Assembly (NCBI RefSeq): GCF_009936035.1
Contig: NZ_QWEO01000009.1
Location: 31,274-95,273 of the forward strand
Direction of reading: 5' to 3'
Length of the DNA: 64,000 nucleotides
DNA from: Neglectibacter sp. X58
Lineage (GTDB): Bacteria > Bacillota > Clostridia > Oscillospirales > Acutalibacteraceae
Positions 17,437 to 26,057 of the stretch are shown piece after piece. The position numbers and the translations under genes were made by a program. Within the stretch, counting starts at the first letter, position 1; the number at the start of each line of letters is the position of its first letter. The notes beneath the pieces are model-generated. The model did no database searches. It worked only from the letters and a program-made list of their open reading frames with translations, and was not told the DNA's origin.

Positions 17437-17476
17437 GGATGTGTTCCTATAAAGCCCAACTTATAGGAACACATCC
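17437..17476. repeat. Perfect 16-bp inverted repeat between era and yqzL
   Basis: GGATGTGTTCCTATAA (17437-17452), eight-base loop, and its exact complement (17461-17476). There is no T-run on either side, so it is not a standard terminator. It lies 36 bases before the yqzL start. Confidence 0.8.
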
Positions 17477-17511
17477 TGCGCAGAAACCTGCGCCGGAAGG
17501 AGGAAGCCTTT

Positions 17512-17688
17512 GTGGACGAGAAACAGGCATGGGTATGCTTTGCCCATTCGGGGAAGATAGAGGATTACATCCGGTATGCACAGCTTAAGAACCGGGCAGG
17601 AGAAGGACAGTGCATGGCACAGGAGGGACAGCGTGCAGGTAAAAACCCAGGGGCTTATCATCCGGGAACAGCCGGTAGGGGAGAGTGA
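17512..17688 (+). CDS. yqzL: YqzL-like small protein between era and recO
   Basis: 58 aa from GTG 17512, which has AAGGAGGA seven bases upstream. The start WVCFAHSGKIEDYIRYAQLK matches the YqzL pattern (W-x2-F-x2-(T/S)G-x-I-x2-Y-(L/I)-x-Y/F), and the gene is in the YqzL position of the Firmicutes era-yqzL-recO order. Known family members are about 45-50 aa, so the last part may be read only because the frame stays open. It overlaps the recO start by 56 bases in another frame. Function in the family is unknown. Confidence 0.65.
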   Translation: MDEKQAWVCFAHSGKIEDYIRYAQLKNRAGEGQCMAQEGQRAGKNPGAYHPGTAGRGE

Positions 17689-18364
17689 CCGGCTGGTTAC
17701 CGTGCTTACAAAGGACGAAGGCGTGGTGCGGGCCTTTGCCCGGCGGGCCAAAAGCCTGAAAGACAGCAAAAATGCCGCTACAGGCCTTTTGTGCTATTCC
17801 CGCCTGAACCTGTATAAGGGGCGGGAAAAATACATAATCAACGACGCCTTCCCCATCGAGGTGTTTTTCGGCCTGCGGAAGGACATCACCGCCCTGGCCC
17901 TGGGGCAGTATTTCTGCTCCCTGGCGGCGGAACTGGTGCCCGAAGGGGTGGAGAGCGAAGCCTATCTGCGGCTGGTGCTCAACGCCCTGCATTTTTTGTG
18001 CGAGGGCACAAAGCCCCAGGTTCTTTTAAAGCCCATTGTGGAGCTGCGGATGCTCTCTGTGGCGGGGTTTATGCCGGATCTGGTGGGATGCTCCCGCTGC
18101 GGGGCCTATGAGGCCGACCCTATGGCCTTCCAGGTGCAGGAGGGGAATATTTGCTGCAAGGCCTGCGGGGGGGAAGGGTACCTGCTCTCCCCGGCGGCGC
18201 TGACCGCCATGCGGCACATCATCTACACGGATTTTGAAAAGCTTTTTTCCTTCAGCCTCTCAGAGGGGGCGGCAAAGGAGCTTGGGGAGACTGTGGAGGC
18301 CTATACCGTGCAGGTGCTGCAAAAAAGGCCCCAGACCTTGGATTTTTATAACAGCTTGCGGTAG
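17633..18364 (+). CDS. recO: DNA repair protein RecO
   Basis: 243 aa from GTG 17633 with AGGAGGG five bases upstream. The N-terminal OB fold contains TQGLIIREQPVGESDRLVTV; a zinc finger lies near residue 150 (CSRCGAYEADP...CCKACGG). RecO loads RecA on SSB-coated DNA with RecR/RecF. The start is inside yqzL, implying coupled translation. Confidence 0.92.
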   Translation: MQVKTQGLIIREQPVGESDRLVTVLTKDEGVVRAFARRAKSLKDSKNAATGLLCYSRLNLYKGREKYIINDAFPIEVFFGLRKDITALALGQYFCSLAAELVPEGVESEAYLRLVLNALHFLCEGTKPQVLLKPIVELRMLSVAGFMPDLVGCSRCGAYEADPMAFQVQEGNICCKACGGEGYLLSPAALTAMRHIIYTDFEKLFSFSLSEGAAKELGETVEAYTVQVLQKRPQTLDFYNSLR

Positions 18365-18383
18365 GCTTTAAGGAGGCAGACAT

Positions 18384-19061
18384 ATGCTGAAAAAATATTT
18401 GCAGGAGGGCTGTACGATCAAGGTGATTGGGGACAGCCTTGCCGCGGGTTCGGGCAGTTCCGGCATGGTGCAGACCGGGGAACTGATTTTTGCCGACGCC
18501 ATAGGCGCTTATTACCGCCGGGAGGCCCCCAGAAGCTGGTGGGGCCTGCTGCAAAAATACCTGCAGGAGCGGTATCCCAAAAGCAGGGTGGAAAACCGGG
18601 GCTGCGGCGGGGCCTTTTCCTGCCAGATTGCAGAACAGCTTCCCCGGCTGGTTTCTCCGGAGGATCAGGTGGTGCTCCTGCTTTTCGGGGTGAATGACCG
18701 CAAGCGCCCAGAGGGCATGGAGGAGCTTGCCCGCAACGCCCCGGCTGTGCTGGAAAAGCTGGCGGCCCAGGGCAAATACGCGGTGTTGCTGACCCCTACT
18801 CCCTCCACGGCGGAAAACGAATATCTGCCCAACCGCCTGCACCATACGCCCCAGGTGGTGGAAATCCTGCGGGAAGCGGCGGGGAAGGCCCACGTGCCCC
18901 TGGTAGATCTGTACGGGGACACACAAGCGTACTTACAGGCCAATGGGCTTATTATAGACGATATTATTTTCGGGGAGGGCTGTAAAAACGACGGCCTGCA
19001 TCCCGGAGACTTTTTGCAAAAGCTGATGTTTGAAAGCGTTGTGAAGACGCTGGGAATTTAG
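18384..19061 (+). CDS. SGNH/GDSL-family hydrolase
   Basis: 225 aa. Block I is VIGDSLAAGSG (catalytic Ser near residue 18), block II the Gly in NRGCGGAFS, block III GVND near 112, and block V DGLHPGD near 205 with the Asp/His pair. Members are esterases, lysophospholipases or carbohydrate/peptidoglycan O-deacetylases. No signal peptide is visible, so it is probably cytoplasmic. It follows recO by 19 bases and precedes mutS2 by eight, with GGAGG sites, and is likely part of the same transcript. Confidence 0.8.
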   Translation: MLKKYLQEGCTIKVIGDSLAAGSGSSGMVQTGELIFADAIGAYYRREAPRSWWGLLQKYLQERYPKSRVENRGCGGAFSCQIAEQLPRLVSPEDQVVLLLFGVNDRKRPEGMEELARNAPAVLEKLAAQGKYAVLLTPTPSTAENEYLPNRLHHTPQVVEILREAAGKAHVPLVDLYGDTQAYLQANGLIIDDIIFGEGCKNDGLHPGDFLQKLMFESVVKTLGI

Positions 19062-19069
19062 GAGAAAAT

Positions 19070-21424
19070 ATGGACAAAAATTACTGGGCCTTAGAGCTTG
19101 ATAAAATTTTAGAGATGGTGGCTAAGGAAACCACCTGTGAGGACGGCGAGGCCTTGGCACGCTCCATAAAGCCCGCGTACACCCCGGGGGAGGTGCGCAG
19201 GCTTTTGGAGGAGACGGACGCGGCCTTTGTGCTCATGGCAAAGTTTGGCGCGCCCTCCTTTACCGGCATGAAGAACGTGACAAACGCCCTGCGCCGGGCA
19301 CAGGCAGGGGGCGGCCTGGGGCTGCGGGAGCTGCTGGACATTGGCGGCACCTTGCGGGCCATCCGCTCTTTGCAGCAGTGGCACAGCAAAAACGCCGGAA
19401 TGCACACAGTGCTTTCTCCCCGGTTTGACATTTTAGCGCCCAACAAGCGCCTGGAGGAAAAGATTTTTACCTGCATCCAAAGCGAGGAAGAGGTGGCGGA
19501 TGCCGCTTCCCCGGCCCTTGCCGCCATCCGCCGGAAGATCCGGGGTGCGGCTGTGCGGGTGCGGGAGCAGCTTGACAAGCTTATCCACTCCCAAACCCAC
19601 CAGAAGCACCTGCAGGAGGCCATTGTCACCCAGCGGAGCGGGCGGTACGTGGTGCCTGTAAAGGCGGAGTTCAGAGGGGAGGTGCCGGGCCTTGTCCACG
19701 ACACCTCTGCCAGCGGGCAGACTGTGTTTGTGGAGCCTATGAGCGTGGTGGAGCTGAACAATGAAATCCGGGTGCTGCGGTCTGACGAGCAGGAGGAAAT
19801 CAGCCGCATCCTGCTGGAGCTTTCTGGGGAGGCCGGGGACTTTGCCGACTCCCTCATTGAAAGCTACCAGTTTGCTGTGCAGTTAAACGTGATTTTCGCC
19901 AAGGCACAGCTTGCTTACCGCATGAAGGCTGTGGTGCCGGAAATTGACGAAAAGGGCCGGACAGACCTGCACAGCGCCCGCCATCCCTTGATAGCTAAGG
20001 AGAAGGTGGTGCCCACAGACATCGCCCTGGGGCAGGATTTCGACGCCCTGATTATCACAGGCCCCAACACAGGCGGCAAAACCGTGGCCCTGAAAACTCT
20101 GGGGCTTTTAACCCTGATGGCTATGTGCGGGCTGATGATCCCCGCCGGGGAGGGCAGCCGCCTGCCTGTGTACAGGCACATCCTGGCGGATATCGGAGAC
20201 GAGCAGAGCATTGAGCAGAGCCTTTCCACCTTTTCCGCCCACATGGTGAATATCATCCGCATTCTGGACGTGGCAGACGGGGAAAGCCTGGTGCTTTTGG
20301 ACGAGCTGGGGGCGGGTACGGATCCGGTGGAGGGGGCGGCCCTGGCTACCGCCATCATTGAGGAACTGCGGCGCAAAGGCGTGCGCCTGGCCTGCACCAC
20401 CCATTACGCAGAGCTGAAAAGCTATGCCCTGCAGACGGACGGCGTGGAAAATGCCTGCTGCGAATTTGACGTGGAAAGCCTGCGGCCCACCTACAGGCTG
20501 CTTATCGGCGTGCCGGGGAAATCCAACGCCTTTGCCATCTCCCGCCGCCTGGGGCTGGAGGGGCGCATTGTAGACCGGGCCGGAGAGCTGGTGAACGAGG
20601 AAAACAGCTCCTTCGAGCAGGTGATAGAGCGGCTGGAGGAGCGCCGCCGGGAAATGGAAAACGAACTGGAGGCCGCCCGGAAGGCGGCCCGGCAGGCCCG
20701 GGAAACCATGCGCCAAAGCGAGGCCCGGCAGGCGGAGGCAGGCCAGCGGGCCAAGCGGGAAATCGACCAGGCCCGGGAAGAGGCTTCCCGGATTGTGCAA
20801 AAAACGCGCCAGCAGGCCGACGCCCTCCTAAACGAGCTGGACGAGCTGCGCCGCCAGCAGAACAAGGCCCTTTCCGCAGAGCAGAAGGCAAGGCTGCGCT
20901 CTGGCCTGCGGGAGCTGGAATCCTCTGCGGATCCAGTGCGCAAGCGGCGCAGGGATGACTACCAGCTTCCCAGGGAACTGCGGCCTGGGGACAGCGTGGT
21001 GATTTTCGATATCGACAAGGCCGCCACTGTGCTGGAGGCCCCCAAGGACGGGCAGGTGCTGGTGCAGGCGGGCATTATCAAAACCCGGGTGCAGGTGGAA
21101 AACCTGCGGCTTTCCGGGGAGGGCCAGAAGGCCAAGGCAAAGCCGGGGCGCTCTGTTACAAAAAATGTCTCCGCGCCGGAAATTGCCACCAGCCTGGATT
21201 TGCGGGGCATGAACGTGGAGGAGGGCCTGATGGAGGTGGACGCCTTCCTGGACAGGGCGGCCCGCTCCCATGTGCCCCAGGTGACCATCATACACGGCAA
21301 GGGCACCGGAGTGCTCCGGGCCGCTGTGCAGCAGCATTTGCGCCGCTGCTCCCAGGTGAAAAGCTTCCGGCTGGGCGCCTTTGGCGAGGGCGAAAGCGGC
21401 GTAACCGTGGTGGAAATGAAATAA
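19070..21424 (+). CDS. mutS2: MutS2 (recombination-suppressing/ribosome-rescue ATPase)
   Basis: 784 aa. It has the MutS core with Walker A TGPNTGGKTVALK near residue 330 and DELGAGTDPVEGA near 410, a long charged helical region (about 510-640), a KOW-like segment, and a C-terminal Smr domain with LDLRGMNVEEG and IHGKGTGVLR. In Bacillus MutS2 binds collided ribosomes and splits them; in other species it suppresses homologous recombination. It lacks the mismatch-recognition domain of MutS. It is the last gene before a bidirectional terminator. Confidence 0.94.
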   Translation: MDKNYWALELDKILEMVAKETTCEDGEALARSIKPAYTPGEVRRLLEETDAAFVLMAKFGAPSFTGMKNVTNALRRAQAGGGLGLRELLDIGGTLRAIRSLQQWHSKNAGMHTVLSPRFDILAPNKRLEEKIFTCIQSEEEVADAASPALAAIRRKIRGAAVRVREQLDKLIHSQTHQKHLQEAIVTQRSGRYVVPVKAEFRGEVPGLVHDTSASGQTVFVEPMSVVELNNEIRVLRSDEQEEISRILLELSGEAGDFADSLIESYQFAVQLNVIFAKAQLAYRMKAVVPEIDEKGRTDLHSARHPLIAKEKVVPTDIALGQDFDALIITGPNTGGKTVALKTLGLLTLMAMCGLMIPAGEGSRLPVYRHILADIGDEQSIEQSLSTFSAHMVNIIRILDVADGESLVLLDELGAGTDPVEGAALATAIIEELRRKGVRLACTTHYAELKSYALQTDGVENACCEFDVESLRPTYRLLIGVPGKSNAFAISRRLGLEGRIVDRAGELVNEENSSFEQVIERLEERRREMENELEAARKAARQARETMRQSEARQAEAGQRAKREIDQAREEASRIVQKTRQQADALLNELDELRRQQNKALSAEQKARLRSGLRELESSADPVRKRRRDDYQLPRELRPGDSVVIFDIDKAATVLEAPKDGQVLVQAGIIKTRVQVENLRLSGEGQKAKAKPGRSVTKNVSAPEIATSLDLRGMNVEEGLMEVDAFLDRAARSHVPQVTIIHGKGTGVLRAAVQQHLRRCSQVKSFRLGAFGEGESGVTVVEMK

Positions 21425-21442
21425 GCAGCCGCTATCCCATAC

Positions 21443-21476
21443 AAAAAGCACGCCTTTTCATAAGGCGTGCTTTTTT
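21443..21476. terminator. Bidirectional intrinsic terminator between mutS2 and the CDF gene
   Basis: AAAAAGCACGCCTT, short loop, AAGGCGTGCTTTTTT. A-run and T-run on the two sides allow it to serve both convergent genes. Confidence 0.85.
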
Positions 21477-21491
21477 GCTGCGGGAAAACCG

Positions 21492-22655
21492 TTACCGGCT
21501 CTCCCTGTCCATGTTCACCACCACCCGGTAGGAGGGGTCAAGGCCTTCCACAGCCCCGCAGATGGCTTTCCTGATTTCTCCGTCCGGCTTTTCCAGGGAA
21601 AAGGGCACTGCCGCGTCAAAGACAATGTTGGAGTGGGTGACGCCCCACACCACCCGGAAGTCGTGGATGGAAGCTTCCGGGCAGGCCAAGGCCACCACCT
21701 CCCGCACCTGCTCCTTTAAGCCGTTGGTGCGGGGATCCCCTGTCACCACAGGATCCAGATGGATAACCAGGTGGATTCCCTCCTGCTTCAGAAAATCCCG
21801 CTCGATGTTGTCGATAATGTCGTGGCTGATAAGGATGTCTGTTTCCGCCGGCACCTCGCAGTGGACAGAAGCGAAGCATTGGCCTGCCCCATAGTTGTGT
21901 ACGGTCAAATCATGCAGCCCGATAACCCCTTCATAGGACAGGATACGGGTGTAAATAGACTTCACTAGTTCCGGATCCGGGGCCATGCCCAGCAGGGGGT
22001 TCCCGGTTTCCAGAATTAGCCGCACGCCGGAAACTGTAATGAACACCGCCACCAGCAGCCCCAAAAAGCCGTCCAGGTTATAGCCGCTCACCTGGGTGAT
22101 AACCGCCCCCAGCAGCACTGCCAGGGTGGAAATCACATCGTTGCGGCTGTCGTCTCCTGTGGCGCACAGGGCCTCGCTGCGGAGCTTTTTCCCCACAGTT
22201 TTGTAGAAAAGGCACTGCCACAATTTCAAGAGGACGGAGAAAACCAGGATGCCCAGGGTGAGGGGCGTAAACGTGGTGCCCTCTGGTTCCCGGATTTTGC
22301 CGATGGAGGTGAACCCAAGCTGCAGGCCTAAAAACAACACGATAAAGGACACGGTTACCCCGCAGAGGTATTCCATCCGGGCATGGCCAAAGGGATGCTT
22401 TTCATCCGCAGGCTTTCCCGCCAGCCGGAAGCCCACCAGCATGATGATGGAGGAGCCGGAGTCGGTCAGGTTGTTCACAGCGTCCGCCAGCACGCCTACG
22501 CTATGGGACAAAAGCCCAGCCAGCAGCTTCACCGCGAATAAAAGCAGGTTGGTGGCAACCCCCACAGCCCCGGCTGCCTTTCCTGCGTCCTGCCGCACCT
22601 GGGGGTTGTCAAACTGCCCATAGCCTCTCACCAAAAATCCCATAAAGCTGTCCAT
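21492..22655 (-). CDS. Cation diffusion facilitator, probably manganese-type
   Basis: 387 aa. Six membrane segments occupy residues 20-215, followed by a cytoplasmic dimerisation domain. The transport-site residues appear as NNLTD in the second helix (N-x3-D) and DSRND in the fifth (D-x3-D). This N/D-type set is typical of Mn-exporting CDFs rather than the H-x3-D of zinc types, so Mn export is inferred. HPFGHARMEY is also diagnostic of the family. The start is ATG 22655 (GGAG seven bases upstream), not the longer reading. MntP at 38930 would be a second Mn exporter in the window. Confidence 0.82.
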   Translation of the reverse strand: MDSFMGFLVRGYGQFDNPQVRQDAGKAAGAVGVATNLLLFAVKLLAGLLSHSVGVLADAVNNLTDSGSSIIMLVGFRLAGKPADEKHPFGHARMEYLCGVTVSFIVLFLGLQLGFTSIGKIREPEGTTFTPLTLGILVFSVLLKLWQCLFYKTVGKKLRSEALCATGDDSRNDVISTLAVLLGAVITQVSGYNLDGFLGLLVAVFITVSGVRLILETGNPLLGMAPDPELVKSIYTRILSYEGVIGLHDLTVHNYGAGQCFASVHCEVPAETDILISHDIIDNIERDFLKQEGIHLVIHLDPVVTGDPRTNGLKEQVREVVALACPEASIHDFRVVWGVTHSNIVFDAAVPFSLEKPDGEIRKAICGAVEGLDPSYRVVVNMDRESR

Positions 22656-22701
22656 ACCCTGTCTCCTTTTCCAAAAAGCGCCTGCTGACATCCTATGCGC
22701 T

Positions 22702-23229
22702 TTATACCAAAATATTCCCTCCAGCGCAGTCGATAGCCACCAGCAGGGGGAAATCCTTTAACACCAGCCGTTTTACAGACTCACAGCCCAAGTCTTCAAA
22801 GGCAATCACTTCCGCGCTTTCAATGCACCGGGCCGCCAAGGCTCCGGCCCCGCCAATAGCGCACAGGTATACCGCGCCGTTTCGCTCTATAGCCCGGCAG
22901 ACCTCTTCGCTGCGCTTGCCCTTGCCAATCATGCAGGCAAGGCCCAAATCCAGCAGCCGGGGGGTGTAGGGATCCATCCGGCTGCTGGTGGTTGGCCCGC
23001 AGGATCCGATGGGAAGCCCCTCCGGGGCGGGGGTCGGCCCCGCATAGTAGATGGACGCGCCCTTTATGGGATAGGGCGGCTCTTCCCCCCTGTCCAGCAT
23101 TTCGCAGATGCGTTTGTGGGCCGCGTCCCGGCTGGTGTAAGCCACCCCGGAGAGCAGCACCCGCTGCCCTGCCCGCAGGGTGCGGGCCTTTTCCGGCAGA
23201 TCTTTTGTGTCAAGCCTGATATCTTCCAT
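22702..23229 (-). CDS. Fumarase/tartrate dehydratase beta-subunit-like Fe-S hydro-lyase
   Basis: 175 aa from ATG 23229 (GAGGGAGAG upstream). The motifs VLLSGVAYTSRDAAHKRI, IYYAGPTPAP, IGSCGPTTSSRMD, and GKGKRS are those of class I fumarase beta subunits (FumB/TtdB). The usual alpha subunit with the 4Fe-4S cluster is not adjacent; the gene on the upstream side is RpiB-like and is separated by repeat R5. The protein is thus an orphan beta subunit in this window. Possible roles are fumarate or tartrate hydration with an alpha subunit encoded elsewhere. Confidence 0.85.
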   Translation of the reverse strand: MEDIRLDTKDLPEKARTLRAGQRVLLSGVAYTSRDAAHKRICEMLDRGEEPPYPIKGASIYYAGPTPAPEGLPIGSCGPTTSSRMDPYTPRLLDLGLACMIGKGKRSEEVCRAIERNGAVYLCAIGGAGALAARCIESAEVIAFEDLGCESVKRLVLKDFPLLVAIDCAGGNILV

Positions 23230-23267
23230 AGGTTCTCTCCCTCTGTTGTTTTCTTTATCCAACTGTT

Positions 23268-23375
23268 TTATAGTTAACACATTTCAAAAGAGGTACTACA
23301 TCTCTTTTGAATTGAGTGGCGTAGCTGCCCAGTTTGAAAATCGGGATATTCCGATTTTCAAGTGTGTTTACTATA
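23268..23375 (-). repeat. R5 three-hairpin element, minus copy (108 bp)
   Basis: Read on the minus strand: TATAGTAAACACAC, hairpin CTTGAAAATCGG...CCGATTTTCAA, central CAGCTACGCCACT, hairpin TTCAAAAGAGAT...ACCTCTTTTGAA, then GTGTTAACTATAA. The plus copy at 39760-39867 has the same length, order and ends. Outer ends TTATAGT(T)AA form an inverted repeat. Confidence 0.75.
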
Positions 23376-23987
23376 TAGCCCCTGCAGAAAGTTCCCGCAG
23401 CCATGCTGTAAGATAAACTCTATGACGTTTTTCCTCTTTCTGGCCTTTTCCATCAGCCCGGCAGGATATTCGGCAAAGCAATCCGGCCCCCGCTTCGTAA
23501 TGGCATTAAGTTTTTGCAGCAGGACTGTGTCCCTCTGCTTCCGCTGTGCATCCTCCGGCGGATACCCGCAGCCAAAGGCCCCGTCAAACAGCTTCTCCAG
23601 GGTAAGTTCCAGGTTCAATTCCCCCAGCCAGCCAAAGCCCAGCCCCAGGGGCAGGGAGGCGGCATTCCCTCCGTTAATCCGCCCGAAAAGGAACGCGTCC
23701 TGGGGTGTGGGCACGTAACCGCACAGCACACCGGGCAGGCTGTTGCAACAGAGCATCATTCCCTGGCCGGAGGAGCACCCAGTCACCACAAAGTCCACTG
23801 CCCCAGAGCACAGAAGCAAGCTTATCAGCACCCCTGTTTCCACATAGGAATATGTCTCGTCCTCCTCTGGGAATATCCCAAAGTTTACCGCCTCATGGCC
23901 CCGCTTTTCTGCCGCCTGCCGGGTGCAGGCTTCAAGAAGCCTGTTTTTCTCCTTTTGAGAGCTTGCCTGTATCACGCCAACTTTCAT
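23358..23987 (-). CDS. RpiB/LacA/LacB-family sugar-phosphate isomerase
   Basis: 209 aa from ATG 23987 (GGAGG seven bases upstream); the longer reading would run through a terminator hairpin and is rejected. The region VDFVVTGCSSGQGMMLCCN corresponds to the RpiB active-site loop with the catalytic Cys, followed by LPGVLCGYVPTPQDAFLFGRINGGNAASLP. Members interconvert ribose-5-phosphate/ribulose-5-phosphate or galactose-6-phosphate/tagatose-6-phosphate. It is longer (209 vs about 150 aa) than canonical RpiB, with an added C-terminal helical part, so the substrate may differ. The 3' end overlaps the left edge of repeat R5. Confidence 0.75.
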   Translation of the reverse strand: MKVGVIQASSQKEKNRLLEACTRQAAEKRGHEAVNFGIFPEEDETYSYVETGVLISLLLCSGAVDFVVTGCSSGQGMMLCCNSLPGVLCGYVPTPQDAFLFGRINGGNAASLPLGLGFGWLGELNLELTLEKLFDGAFGCGYPPEDAQRKQRDTVLLQKLNAITKRGPDCFAEYPAGLMEKARKRKNVIEFILQHGCGNFLQGLYSKHT

Positions 23988-24002
23988 ATGCTTGCCTCCG
24001 GA

Positions 24003-24040
24003 AAAAGCGGCGGCCCCGCCTGTTCGGCTGCGGGGCCGCC
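24003..24040 (-). terminator. Intrinsic terminator downstream of the glyoxalase gene
   Basis: On the minus strand GGCGGCCCCGC, ten-base loop, GCGGGGCCGCC, then GCTTTTTC. It separates the glyoxalase-like gene from the RpiB-like gene. Confidence 0.8.
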
Positions 24041-24063
24041 TATGTATACTGTGTTTCTGCCGT

Positions 24064-24450
24064 TTACTTTTCCCAGAACAGTTCGATTTCCTCATTCACA
24101 GGACCCATAAAGAAAGCAATGCGGATGGGCTTGCCGCCCAACTCCAGATCCGCCGGCTCCTTGGTGACTTTATAGCCCTGTTCCCGCACCTTTGCAATAA
24201 TCTCGTCCACTTTGTCGGTGGCAAAGGCGATGTGGGCCAAAGGCCCTCCGGCAGGGGTTTCCCTTTCGCCGCTTAAAATCTCCATGCAGGTATTGTCCCC
24301 GCAGGAAACCATCAGGCAGGGCCGGGCTTCGTCGCCCCATTTCATTTTGACTTCCATGCCCAGCAGGCCAGTGTACAGCTCCACAGTTTTCTGATACTGC
24401 TCCTCTGTAGGTTTCACCGCGATGTGGTGTACGCCGTTTAACATGCTCAT
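24064..24450 (-). CDS. VOC/glyoxalase-superfamily protein
   Basis: 128 aa. A single VOC domain contains GVHHIAVKP at the N-terminus and YTGLLGMEVKMKWG, with metal ligands plausibly His8, Glu near 58 (CMEILSG), His near 75 (AHIAFAT) and Glu121 (EEIELFWEK). This resembles lactoylglutathione lyases and methylmalonyl-CoA epimerase-like proteins; substrate is unknown. The ATG 24450 has GGGAGGA six to seven bases upstream. Confidence 0.8.
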   Translation of the reverse strand: MSMLNGVHHIAVKPTEEQYQKTVELYTGLLGMEVKMKWGDEARPCLMVSCGDNTCMEILSGERETPAGGPLAHIAFATDKVDEIIAKVREQGYKVTKEPADLELGGKPIRIAFFMGPVNEEIELFWEK

Positions 24451-24493
24451 GAAAAATTCCTCCCAAAACAGAATCGTGAAACTTGTTATAACA

Positions 24494-24518
24494 AAGGGAT
24501 CGCACGCGGCGATCCCTT
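24494..24518 (-). terminator. Hairpin terminator downstream of ftsZ
   Basis: AAGGGATCGC, five-base loop, GCGATCCCTT, followed on the minus strand by TGTTATAAC; the U-run is weak. Confidence 0.55.
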
Positions 24519-24541
24519 CCTATCAGGTTTTTACATAGGGC

Positions 24542-25714
24542 TTATTTCCGGTTGAAAATGGACATAATGTCCGTAAAGGTATCGTCATCGTCAATCACGG
24601 CCGGATCCACCCGAGGCTCTGCTGCGGAGCGCATGGGCACTGTGCGGGTGGGGGAAGAGGAGACAGGGGCCGGGGCAGGAGCCGCCGCGGGGTTGCCCCC
24701 CAGGAAATCCTCGTCCAAATCCAAGTCCAAAGCGGGCTTGGGACGTTCGCCGTTCATGCCGTCAAAGCCTGTGGCAATAACAGTGACGTTCATCTCGTCG
24801 TCCATGCTCTCGTCAAAGGTAGCGCCCCAGATAATATTGGCGCTTTCGTGGGCGCGCTCGGTGACAATCTGGGAAGCGGTGTCGATTTCGTCCAAAGCAA
24901 TGTCGGGGGAGGAGGTGATGTTGATGATAACACCCTTGGCCCCGGAAATCTTTGTTTCCAGCAGGGGGCTGGAGATGGCGGCCATGGCAGCCTGGGCGGC
25001 CTTGTCCTTGCCGCCGGCATGGCCTGTGCCCATGTGGGCATAGCCTGCGTTCTGCATAACAGACTTCACGTCCTCGAAGTCCAGGTTTACAATGCCGGGA
25101 AGCTGTATCAGATCGGAAATGCTCTGCACGCCCTGGCGCAGCACATCATCGGCAATAATAAAGGCGTTTGCCAGGGTAATGCGCTCCTCGCTTACAAGCT
25201 TCAGGCGCTCGTTGGGGATAACCACCAGGGAGTCTACATGCTCCCGCAAAGCGGCAATGCCCTGCTCGGCCTGCTCCATGCGCCTGCGGCCCTCAAAGGC
25301 AAAGGGCTTTGTGACAATGCCTACCGTCAGCGCCCCCAGCTCCCGGGCAATGCGGGCCACAATGGGAGCCGCGCCTGTGCCGGTGCCGCCGCCCATGCCT
25401 GCCGTGATGAACACCATATCCGCGTCTTTTAAAACGTTTGTAATCAGTTCCCGGCTCTCCTCGGCAGCCTTCTCGCCAATTTCCGGCTTGGAGCCTGCGC
25501 CCCTGCCGCTTGTAAGCTTCTCGCCAAGCTGCACCTTCACAGAGGCCTGGGAGCGCTGCAGGGCCTGCTTGTCCGTATTCATGCACACCAGTTCCACGCT
25601 GCGCACCCCGGCGCTTGCAATGCGGTTGACGGCATTGCCGCCGCCGCCGCCCACACCTACAACTTTTATGGTCTGAGGGGTTTCGTCTAACAGGTTGTCA
25701 ACTTCAAAAGGCAT
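24542..25714 (-). CDS. ftsZ: Cell division protein FtsZ
   Basis: 390 aa from ATG 25714, which has AGGAGG seven bases upstream; the codons back to 25747 are not needed. The GTPase core carries [13 protein letters not shown] near residue 20, tubulin signature GGGTGTGAA near 108, and NLDFEDV near 210. The linker is about 65 residues and rich in Ala/Pro. The C-terminal peptide reads DIMSIFNRK, a variant of the usual D(I/V)PxFLR peptide that binds FtsA/SepF. FtsZ polymerises into the division ring at midcell. It is not next to ftsA or other division genes here. Confidence 0.95.
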   Translation of the reverse strand: MPFEVDNLLDETPQTIKVVGVGGGGGNAVNRIASAGVRSVELVCMNTDKQALQRSQASVKVQLGEKLTSGRGAGSKPEIGEKAAEESRELITNVLKDADMVFITAGMGGGTGTGAAPIVARIARELGALTVGIVTKPFAFEGRRRMEQAEQGIAALREHVDSLVVIPNERLKLVSEERITLANAFIIADDVLRQGVQSISDLIQLPGIVNLDFEDVKSVMQNAGYAHMGTGHAGGKDKAAQAAMAAISSPLLETKISGAKGVIINITSSPDIALDEIDTASQIVTERAHESANIIWGATFDESMDDEMNVTVIATGFDGMNGERPKPALDLDLDEDFLGGNPAAAPAPAPVSSSPTRTVPMRSAAEPRVDPAVIDDDDTFTDIMSIFNRK

Positions 25715-25957
25715 TTCATTTCCTCCTCGGCTTTTTCTCAAAAACATACCATTCGCACCCGGGTGCGTTATACTAAAAGCAGGCTGTTCGCCTTAACACA
25801 AAAGCCATTTACCCAGTTCTCTTGATATAATCTATCACTTTCATGGCGAAATTTCAAGGAAATTCTGCAAAAAAGCCCCCGGCCCTTTAGGAAAATTCAA
25901 AATCAGCACAATATGTAGTGGCGTATTATTTTTCACAACAAGGAAAAAAGCGCCGCA

Positions 25958-26010
25958 GGGGCAGTTTTCAATCAAATATAATAGCTTGGAGCTATTATAC
26001 CATAAGCGCA
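25958..26010 (-). repeat. R4 palindromic repeat, copy 2
   Basis: Minus strand: TTATGGTATAATAGCT-CCA-AGCTATTATA then TTTGATTGAAAACTGCCCC. Ten-bp perfect arms with a three-base loop. Confidence 0.65.
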
Positions 26011-26057
26011 AAGCGCGTTGGTATTTGCCCATCGCCCGTCTGACTGGAGGGAAGAAC

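Noticed and set aside
23988..24095. Extended N-terminus for the RpiB-like protein
   Set aside because: It would translate the terminator hairpin of the glyoxalase gene; ATG 23987 has a good ribosome site.
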